Assembly: GCA_938743325.2 (NCBI GenBank)
Contig: OW568873.1
Location: 434,001 to 498,000 of the forward strand
Length of the DNA stretch: 64,000 nucleotides
Reading direction: 5' to 3'
Source: Pycnococcus provasolii
Taxonomy: Eukaryota > Chlorophyta > Pseudoscourfieldiophyceae > Pseudoscourfieldiales > Pycnococcaceae
Part shown: piece by piece, positions 57,706 through 64,000 of the stretch
Position numbering within the stretch: the first letter of the stretch is position 1
How the letters are laid out: every line of letters begins with the position of its first letter
Program-made: the position numbers and the translations under genes
The notes under the pieces: model-generated
The model's database searches: none
Seen by the model: the letters and a program-made list of their open reading frames with translations, nothing else
What the model was told of the DNA's origin: nothing

Positions 57706-58883
57706 CGAAGCAGGCCCAGTGGTGATTTCACCACTGAATGGCGGATGGGGAACGGCTAATGAAAGCGGCTTCTGGGTCCCACAACAGGAGGTCAAATGGT
57801 AATGGTGGGTGTAATTGGCTCGTCAGAACATTCGGAATAGGGTTTCCATCAAAACCGGCTTAGGGTTATCGTAGTACCGGGTAATTGTAATTTTCTAGCT
57901 TATTAGCTTGGGTTACGGTGGTTGGGTTGGGTTGGGATTGGGTTGGGTGGCTCTTTTTTTAAAGGCATGTGCAGGTTGGTTGTTGTTTTTCCTCATCAGG
58001 TTGGTTTTCTCAGCTCAGGTTGTTGACGAGGTGAATAAATAATAAATTGCAGTGATTTGCCTTGGTGATGGTGGTGGTCACCATCATGATGGCCACCGAC
58101 CGCCATGTGGTCATGTCAGCTCAGCTTTTCGTCGTTTCTTTTTTTTTTGTTCTTTGTTCTTTTTCCCGTTGGTTGTTTTTGCTGGAATCTTTTTCCTGGT
58201 TTCTCCCTTTTCTCCAGGAGATTCCTCGTGTTGATTGGGTGATGTGGAGGAATCTTTTGTCCCCGGTTTTGGTTTTGGTTGTAGTTTGGGATTGGTTTGG
58301 TGGTCAAGTTCCGTGCAGCTTGGAATTGTTCTCACTCAGCTTGGAATGGGCAACAAGACGTTCCAACCAATCGGGAGATTGCCTCCCAAGGGGTTTCGTG
58401 GTTGAAAATCCGTCTGATGAAGGGAGAATGGCGTCCGCGTCCGCGCGTGTGGACTGTTAGAGTCTGGAGAGAACACAAACCTGCCCAAACCTCACCCAAA
58501 CTACAACTGTGGCAGCCAAACGCCAACCAAACTGATAAGCCCTAACCACCAACAGTTAGGGTTAGGGTTAGGGCTAGGGTTAAAGGTTTTAGGGTTAGGG
58601 TTTCTTAGGCCGGATCTCGCAGCGAATCGTTTGGCCCCTCCCTCCCCTTTGATCCCTTGGAGTCCCTTGGGCGTGTGCGCTCACTCGGATTCTTTGGAGT
58701 TGTCATTCACTCGCAGCATTCACTGGTGCACTTGTGGTGTCGTCTGCTTCGTTCGTCTAATCAAAGCAAGTCTGCTTCATTATTGTGTGTAGGTAGGTAG
58801 GTAGACTACAGTGTTCATTCTTGTTCGTTTCATTTCACTTCAGTTCAGTTCAGTTCTTAAGTAGTCAAAGGTCTTTTTCAAGC
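57706..58883. promoter_or_regulatory. Shared 1.18-kb upstream region, PHR-like / SPX
   Basis: Promoters of two divergent genes. It contains GGTTGGGTTGGG repeats (57919-57949), a long T/GT-rich stretch (58128-58300) and the telomere-like cluster listed next. I looked for the PHR1 site GNATATNC and found none; even ATAT is absent. Short GAATC half-sites occur (58186, 58250). Confidence 0.5.
58540..58612 (+). promoter_or_regulatory. Telomere-like (TTAGGG) cluster upstream of the SPX gene
   Basis: TTAGGGTTAGGGTTAGGG, GCTAGGGTTAAAGG and TTTTAGGGTTAGGG in tandem, TTAGGG on the coding strand of the SPX gene, about 270-345 bases before its ATG. A CCCTAA copy precedes it. Confidence 0.55.
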
Positions 58884-59917
58884 ATGAAGTTTGGTAAGCT
58901 TTTGAAGAAGTTTATCAGTGTGACGAACCCCGAGTGGGCGCATTCGTTCTTGGACTACAAACAACTCAAGAAACGGATCAAGCACCTTCGACCGATGACG
59001 CCTGAGCAGGATGGCAATGACAATAATCCTGGCGGCGGCGGCGACATTTCAGCAGCAGCAGCAGCAACGAATCATCCACCACCACCACCAAATAATAATG
59101 CTCAAAACAACAACAACAATAATGGTTCCTCCGGTATCCTCACGAGTACGGAGGAACGTGAGTTTGTCATGCTCATCAACGAGGAGATGAAAAAATTTAA
59201 CGAGTTTTTCATCGACAAGTGCGTTTTTCACAAACCAAACATATAAAAACTTTCACACACTAACAACACCCCAAACCAAACAAACACCTCAGAGAGGAAG
59301 AATACGTCATCAAGCTCAAGGACCTCGACGACCAGCTGACGGAGTGGCGCACATCACACAACGACGACTCCACTCCGCCGCAACAACCCACAACAACGAC
59401 GTCATCGGACAGTAGCCAGTCAGACAGCGAGGAGACTCTAGCAAGACTTCGAACGTCGTTTGTCACTATGCACGGCGAGCTCGTTCTCCTATTGTCGTGG
59501 AGCCAGCTCAACTACCAGGGTTTGGTGAAGATTCTCAAAAAGCACGACAAACACAGCAGCCTCACGCTAAAAAACCCGTTTCTCCAAAATGCGCTGCAGC
59601 AGCCGTTCAAGAGCGACGGCGTGCTAAAGCAGCTCGTCGACAAGGCGGAGCAGCGGTTCCTTGAGCTCAGCAAGACGTGCTCGATGGTTTCTTCGAATGA
59701 GCTTCTTGCGCTTGTACCACCTCAGGATCCCGACGCGGAGTGCACCGAGGACCTGAAGAGGCGAACGGAGGCTGCACTTACAAGCTGGCAGAGCTTGACG
59801 CGTCCTGGGACTGCAAATGCCGATGGACACAACGACGACGACGACGACGACGACGACAGCGACGACGACGAACCAGCAGGGGCGGGCAACACCGCGAAAC
59901 GAGCTCGCACAACATGA
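58884..59917 (+). CDS. Stand-alone SPX-domain protein, two exons
   Basis: Exon 1 58884-59218, 74-bp intron (donor GTGCGT, acceptor CACCTCAG), exon 2 59293-59917; 319 residues. The SPX domain begins MKFGKLLKKFISVTNPEWA with LDYKQLKKRIK (lysine cluster) and continues NEFFIDKEEEYVIKLKDL across the splice site. The C-terminal helices QLNYQGLVKILKKHDKHS and FLQNALQQPF carry the second lysine cluster. In known SPX proteins these lysines bind inositol pyrophosphates and report phosphate status; in plants the loaded domain binds and blocks PHR. No EXS, RING, VTC or transporter part follows, only an Asp-rich tail ending KRARTT. The 3' end of the gene is repeated downstream. Confidence 0.92.
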
Positions 59918-60365
59918 AAAGTAAACCTCAAATTGTTTTTTCTTCTTCTTCTTTTTTGTTCAGCTACGCAGCGGTTCCTTGAGCTCAGCAAGACACCACC
60001 TCAGACCTGAAGAGGCGAACGGAGGCTGCACTTACAAGCTGGCAGAGCTTGACGCGTCCTGGGAATGCAAATGCCGATGGACACAACGACGACGACGACG
60101 ACGACGACGACGACAGCGACGACGACGAACCAGCAGGGGCGGGCAACACCGCGAAACGAGCTCGCACAACATGAAAAGTAAACCTCAAATTGTTTTTTTT
60201 TCTTCTTCTTTTTTGTTCAGCTACACTTCGGCTGCACTTACAAGCTGGCAGAGCTTGACGCGTCCTGGGACTGCAAATGCCGATGGACACAACGACGACG
60301 ACGACAGCGACGACGACGAACCAGCAGGGGCGGGCAACACCGCGAAACGAGCTCGCACAACATGA
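59752..60365 (+). repeat. Imperfect tandem triplication of the SPX gene 3' end
   Basis: The segment from GACCTGAAGAGGCGAACGGA through the (GAC)n run, the stop codon and a pyrimidine-rich tail (59752-59963) recurs at about 60005-60220 and, shortened, at about 60229-60365. The copies differ in GAC number and small indels. The two tails 59921-59963 and 60178-60220 both look like 43-bp introns (GTAAAC ... TTTTTTGTTCAG). Confidence 0.85.
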
Positions 60366-60444
60366 AAGTCAAATTGTTTTTTTATTCTTTTTTCACACAC
60401 ATACACATACACACATACAAGTATATCATCATCATCATCATCAT
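60366..60444. repeat. Microsatellite-rich gap between SPX and WDR89-like genes
   Basis: CACATACACATACACACATA, an ATC run (60426-60444) and then the CACCAC run that encodes the Gly-rich end of the next gene. No gene. Confidence 0.5.
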
Positions 60445-61950
60445 CTATCTTTTCTTCTTCCGCTTCACACCACCACCACCACCACCACCACCACCACCAC
60501 TTTCACTTTCACTTTTCAATTGTTTTGCAATTCTAAATTCCCACAAGCACAACTTACCCTCCTCGCCCACGCTCACCGCCAAGCAGCTCTTACCCTCCTC
60601 ACCTACGCTCACCTCGCTCACAACAAACAAGCCACGCACGACATCTGTGTGCGCACGTCCTTCCCCCTCTTTGCCGCCACCGGCAAAAACAACGAGCGCG
60701 TCGGCAGCACGACCAGGCACCAGGCAGCGAGCATCAAATAGTCCCGCGCTGCCATTCGACGTGCCGAGTGCCACCATGCGCGAGCCTCCGCACCGCACGA
60801 CGCCGATGACGTACGTCGCATCGCTTCCATCCACGCGGCGCCAACCACCGTCGCCTGGGAGGTGCTCCGTCTCGCTTGCCGCGACAAGTGCACCGACGGG
60901 TGGCGGTGAAATGCGTCGGGCGTCAGAACTTCCAAGCGTCTCTGTTGCACCCATCAGGTCGGCGTCCACGTCGTACAGGAAAACGCCCTCGTCCGTCGTC
61001 TGGCATGCAATGTTCGCACCGCTCTCGCACGAATGGTCGTGATCGTCGCCGGCAAACGTCCAGACGTGCTCGCACGCGGATCCGACGGGCACGACGCCAG
61101 CGAGCAGCTCGTCGTCCTCGTCGTCATCCTCGTCGTCGTCATCCTCGTCGTCGACGTACTCGTCGTCGTCGTAGCTTTCCGGAGGAGAGACGCGCGTCTT
61201 TTGCCTCTTTGGAGTTGCCGCGGGCGCACTCTCACGTGCCGCCGCCGCCGTTGTCGCGGTGGTACCCGTCGCCCTTGCAATGTCAAAGAGGCAAATCAAC
61301 CCGTCTTGTGCCGCCGTGAAGATCATCGGCCTGTCGTCGAAAGAGTACGACGCCATCCCCGTCACGCCCTCGCTGTGAAACGATCTCAGCGTGGCAATCG
61401 CCTCGTCCGCCTTCCGCGCGTCGAAGAGCTGAATCGTGCCGTCCGACCTTCCGACGGCGACATTCCAAGGCAGGTGCTGTGCAGGTGCACCACACACGGC
61501 CCACGCCTCCGCTCCTGGCGTTTGCAGGATAGCTGCTGGCGTACTTGCTGCACTCCCTTCTTTGTTGACGTCGAAGCACTTGACTGATCCGTCGGCACAG
61601 CTTGCGACGAGCCACTGCGTTCCTTGTGCGTTGTTCCCTCCTTCAAAGGAGCCAGGTTGCATGTTGACGAACTCGCACGCCGTAATTTTCCCACCAAATG
61701 CGCAGGTTCCTACATGGGTCAAAGACGGCGTTGAAGACGGTGCGTTATAGGTAAGTCGGTACCAGTGCAGTTCGCATGATGATGTCGCGCATGCGACGTG
61801 AACAACACCCTGCCCCTTCAAACAGGAGGATACGCACAAACTCAGAGCTACGGACGCCTGAAATCCTTCTCCTTCCCTGGGAGAAGGTAAGGCGATCTGA
61901 GCGACTAAACGTGCCGCCGTCTGGGGCATTAAAGCCGCCGCCGACGCCAT
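60445..61950 (-). CDS. WDR89-like WD40-repeat protein
   Basis: 501 residues from the ATG at 61950. WD40-type blades are visible: WLVASCADGSVKCFDVNK, WNVAVGRSDGTIQLFDARK, MIFTAAQDGLICLFDIAR, MVALGTSNGSAGLFDARC, KLCLWEFRIAK. The blade order with an acidic Asp/Glu insert (DDDEYVDDEDDDDED) between blades resembles WDR89, a poorly characterised WD40 protein. In the last blade VSVGEEGK-x-CL is duplicated in tandem by a ~42-base repeat. The C-terminus is polyglycine followed by KRKKKR, possibly a nuclear signal. Convergent with the SPX gene. Confidence 0.75.
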   Translation of the reverse strand: MASAAALMPQTAARLVAQIALPSPREGEGFQASVALSLCVSSCLKGQGVVHVACATSSCELHWYRLTYNAPSSTPSLTHVGTCAFGGKITACEFVNMQPGSFEGGNNAQGTQWLVASCADGSVKCFDVNKEGSAASTPAAILQTPGAEAWAVCGAPAQHLPWNVAVGRSDGTIQLFDARKADEAIATLRSFHSEGVTGMASYSFDDRPMIFTAAQDGLICLFDIARATGTTATTAAAARESAPAATPKRQKTRVSPPESYDDDEYVDDEDDDDEDDDEDDELLAGVVPVGSACEHVWTFAGDDHDHSCESGANIACQTTDEGVFLYDVDADLMGATETLGSSDARRISPPPVGALVAASETEHLPGDGGWRRVDGSDATYVIGVVRCGGSRMVALGTSNGSAGLFDARCLVPGRAADALVVFAGGGKEGEGRAHTDVVRGLFVVSEVSVGEEGKSCLAVSVGEEGKLCLWEFRIAKQLKSESESGGGGGGGGGGVKRKKKR

Positions 61951-63010
61951 TGATCCAAAAGGTGTGTCGCCGCCGCCGCCGGAATCACGAACACAAAAAG
62001 ACAGGGGAGGGGCGGGGACTTTGGGGATCCCGCTCGGGGGGTCACCCCGACCATTTTGCACTGGCAGGAGGATTTGTTGTAACGGGAAGAAGGTTCCATT
62101 TCAACTGCCTGAACGAAACAGTAATAATGGCGTCCACGCGCTACGGTACCTCGAGGGTCCGCCGACCCACCCATTGCCGTCCGTCGTGCAGCGGATGGCG
62201 ACGTTGCAAACGGCGCGGGAGGTGGAGCTGCGCCTGGAGTTCGCTTTCAAGTTTCAAGACGAAGAAGTACTATCGCCAAGTCGCCAAACATCGACGACGA
62301 CGACGTCGAGGTGGTTGCGTACGAAGTGGCAATGCAACACGCAAAGTCGCAAACGACCTCAATAACGCTTCCGAACCGAAATTCATGTTGCCATTGCGTA
62401 CGCCCTTGCCTGCGAAAAACACGGAAAAACATCCTACAAGAACTTCTACAAACCAACAGACAGGCTCTCAAAAGACGTCCATTTGGTGGAAGGCCTTTCG
62501 TAAGGGCGGAAAAGCATGTGCATAACCGCCTAAATCACGAGTTCGCTGATTGCGTGGGTGGCGTCGTGAAGGAATTAGATGAGTTGCATGTCGTACCCGT
62601 TGAGGTAACTTTGAGTGATAGGCGGACGTGATTATGAGCCTTTCGCCGATCGCGCAAGCGACGGTTTGGCTTCGGAAGCAGCACACAATTGTCGTGGCGA
62701 TGGCGGGCGTGACCACGGCGAACGTGGAGACGGATTACGACGGAAGCGAGTATGGGAAGGCGCCGAATGGCGTCGTGTACCACTGTACGAAGGGGGCGTA
62801 CGCCGTACGACGGCTTGCACAATGCACGCCATGATGATTCTGGGATTCGATTCGAATTCGGGGATTCATGAACCTTTGTTGGGCCAAAGTTCTCTGAACT
62901 CTCAAAGTTTTCTTTTCCCCCTTGATTCGGACCGGACCGGATCGGAGCAACCTTGCAAGAGATCAATGGCGCCCCGATCCGAACCTGCATCACGCAGCAG
63001 GGTTACGGCC
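61951..63010. other. Intergenic region with decayed-looking coding sequence
   Basis: Divergent upstream region of the WDR89-like and the sialyltransferase-like genes. The middle part holds the pseudogene-like stretch listed next; the flanks hold nothing recognised. Confidence 0.45.
62127..62631 (+). pseudogene. Possible broken host gene, unrecognised
   Basis: Protein-like stretches follow one another in different frames: RMATLQTAREVELRLEFAFK, then DDDDVEVVAYEVAMQHAK, then HVAIAYALACEKHGKTSYKN, then NRLNHEFADCVGGVVKELDE. Codon use looks coding, but no single frame spans the region and splice sites joining them are not obvious. It is either a decayed gene or a multi-intron gene I cannot resolve. 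Confidence 0.3.
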
Positions 63011-64000
63011 ATGGCGTCGTCGTCGCTGTCGTCGTCGTCGTCGTCGGCGGCGGCGGCCTCTTTTATATCTTATGTAGGAATAGCTGCTTGCTCGGTGGTC
63101 CTACCTGTCTTAAACATGTTGATATTGGCCGGTTCTCTTCCACCACCACCGGTTGCCTCAAAATCAGCTGTGAGAAGAAGAAGAAGAAGAAGGAGAAGTT
63201 TATCGGCAGCAATGTGGCAATTTGGCGTCTTATATACGTTCTCTGCGCGCCGCTTCTCCTCCTCCTCCTCCGCCGCCACCGCTGCAACAGCACCAGCATC
63301 AGCATCAGCGGACACAGCAAAGCTCACTCACCACCAAATATCATCAAATATGGACGCCTGCACGCCTCATCATCACTTCTCACCAACTCTCCTCCAAAGC
63401 TCGTCAGAAGAACGCACACAAGCACACATGGGAGAGCACAGCGTCTTCGCCCGCCAAAACGCCAAAACCATAATACCCACAAACTTCAAACACCCTTCGA
63501 ACGAAGACGCGGAAACATTGAGAAAGAAGTATTACGGAAAACTCAAAAGGTGGAGAGATAAAGCTCCAACGTGCTGTGAACCAGACTCCTCCTCCTCCTC
63601 CTCCTCCTCCTCGCCACCGCGACAACGACAACAACCAACAAACACAAGCACGTGGACGCTTGAGGACGATGAAACGTCCTCTTCAACGTCCTCTTCAACG
63701 TCCTCTTCAACGTCCTCTTCAACGTCCTCTGAAACGTCCTCTTCAGAAGACGCAACCACCACCACCACATGCACCCCCTGCAGCACACCGCGCCTGAAAA
63801 CTCATGCTTTAGGCTCTTGTGCAGTCGTCTCACTCAGTGATACGCAACTGAGAAGGAAGCCGCTTGGGCACGAGATTGACTCTCACGACACGGTCGTGCG
63901 ACTCGGGTACGCACCTACCGAAGGGTACGAAAAGTACGTCGGCAGACGGGTGGACGTCACACTCATACGCATGCACACGCGGAAGCGTGACTGCAAGCTC
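63011..64000 (+). CDS. Sialyltransferase-like (GT29) glycosyltransferase, 3' end outside the window
   Basis: The frame is open from the ATG at 63011 to the last base (330 codons, no stop). After a Ser/Ala run, a hydrophobic segment at ~17-42 (SYVGIAACSVVLPVLNMLIL) would be the signal anchor of a type II Golgi protein. A long Ser/Thr/Pro-rich stem follows, including a TSSS repeat from a TCAACGTCCTCT tandem repeat (63671-63740). At ~272-325 comes sialylmotif L: GSCAVVSLSDTQLRRKPLG, HEIDSHDTVVRLGYAPTEGY and VGRRVDVTLI, matching the family pattern C-A-V-V...G-x-E-I-D-x-H-D-x-V-x-R. The motifs S and VS should lie beyond the window. Algal and plant members may not use sialic acid; the donor is unknown. 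Confidence 0.85.
   Translation, partial: MASSSLSSSSSSAAAASFISYVGIAACSVVLPVLNMLILAGSLPPPPVASKSAVRRRRRRRRSLSAAMWQFGVLYTFSARRFSSSSSAATAATAPASASADTAKLTHHQISSNMDACTPHHHFSPTLLQSSSEERTQAHMGEHSVFARQNAKTIIPTNFKHPSNEDAETLRKKYYGKLKRWRDKAPTCCEPDSSSSSSSSSPPRQRQQPTNTSTWTLEDDETSSSTSSSTSSSTSSSTSSETSSSEDATTTTTCTPCSTPRLKTHALGSCAVVSLSDTQLRRKPLGHEIDSHDTVVRLGYAPTEGYEKYVGRRVDVTLIRMHTRKRDCKL

Noticed and set aside
57706-58883. PHR1-binding site (GNATATNC) in the shared PHR-like/SPX promoter
   Set aside because: Read through on both strands: no ATAT core occurs, so autoregulation through the canonical site is not supported.

Overview
This 64-kb window is nuclear DNA of a eukaryotic, photosynthetic and probably flagellated alga. 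A green alga of the prasinophyte type is the best guess. The pointers are a PHR1/PSR1-type MYB-CC factor, plastid-type leader peptides, a predicted thylakoid protein, flagellar genes (CFAP251 and an outer-arm-docking-like coiled coil), mostly intronless GC-rich genes with a few short GT-AG introns, and TGTAA motifs at gene ends. The species cannot be fixed from sequence alone.

Layout. 1-4.1 kb: long coiled-coil protein, open at the window edge. 4.4-5.7 kb: a short, incomplete LTR retrotransposon with intact target-site duplication. 6.3-9.4 kb: housekeeping block of tyrosyl-tRNA synthetase, complex III subunit QCR7 (two exons) and signal peptidase subunit SPCS2 (two exons). 9.6-20.2 kb: four minus-strand genes: a GNAT acetyltransferase, a predicted myristoylated C2-like protein, a 1,227-residue protein with two cyclic-nucleotide-binding domains, and UDP-glucose pyrophosphorylase. 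21.4-26.9 kb: CFAP251 and a docking-complex-like EF-hand coiled coil, tail to tail. 28-31.4 kb: MTH1-type Nudix hydrolase, a METTL25/TRM13-like methyltransferase and an ankyrin-RING protein. 32.4-35.1 kb: two diverged paralogs of an unrecognised, apparently plastid-targeted coiled-coil family. 36.1-37.2 kb: thylakoid TPM-like protein.

37.9-55.9 kb is the most unusual part. An ancestral order phosphoserine phosphatase / RCC1-like / ribosomal-oxygenase-like cupin / PRMT3 has been expanded. Two back-to-back copies of a 5,964-bp unit (42449-48412 and 48413-54376) differ at only one base that I noticed. Each holds a truncated phosphatase, an RCC1-like gene, an oxygenase gene and the 5' end of PRMT3, and each carries about 2 kb of filler. 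The filler contains a Copia fragment and shuffled, partly inverted pieces of the oxygenase gene, as expected from template-switching repair. Only the outer phosphatase and the outer PRMT3 are complete.

55.9-60 kb: a PHR1-like phosphate-starvation factor and an SPX-domain protein, activator and sensor of one pathway in plants, lie head to head across 1.18 kb. The 3' end of the SPX gene is itself tandemly repeated. 60.4-62 kb: WDR89-like WD40 protein. 63-64 kb: the 5' part of a sialyltransferase-like (GT29) gene that runs off the window.

All functions are read from motifs by eye; no database search was run. Start codons were moved inward to the first plausible ATG where a frame stayed open further upstream without one.
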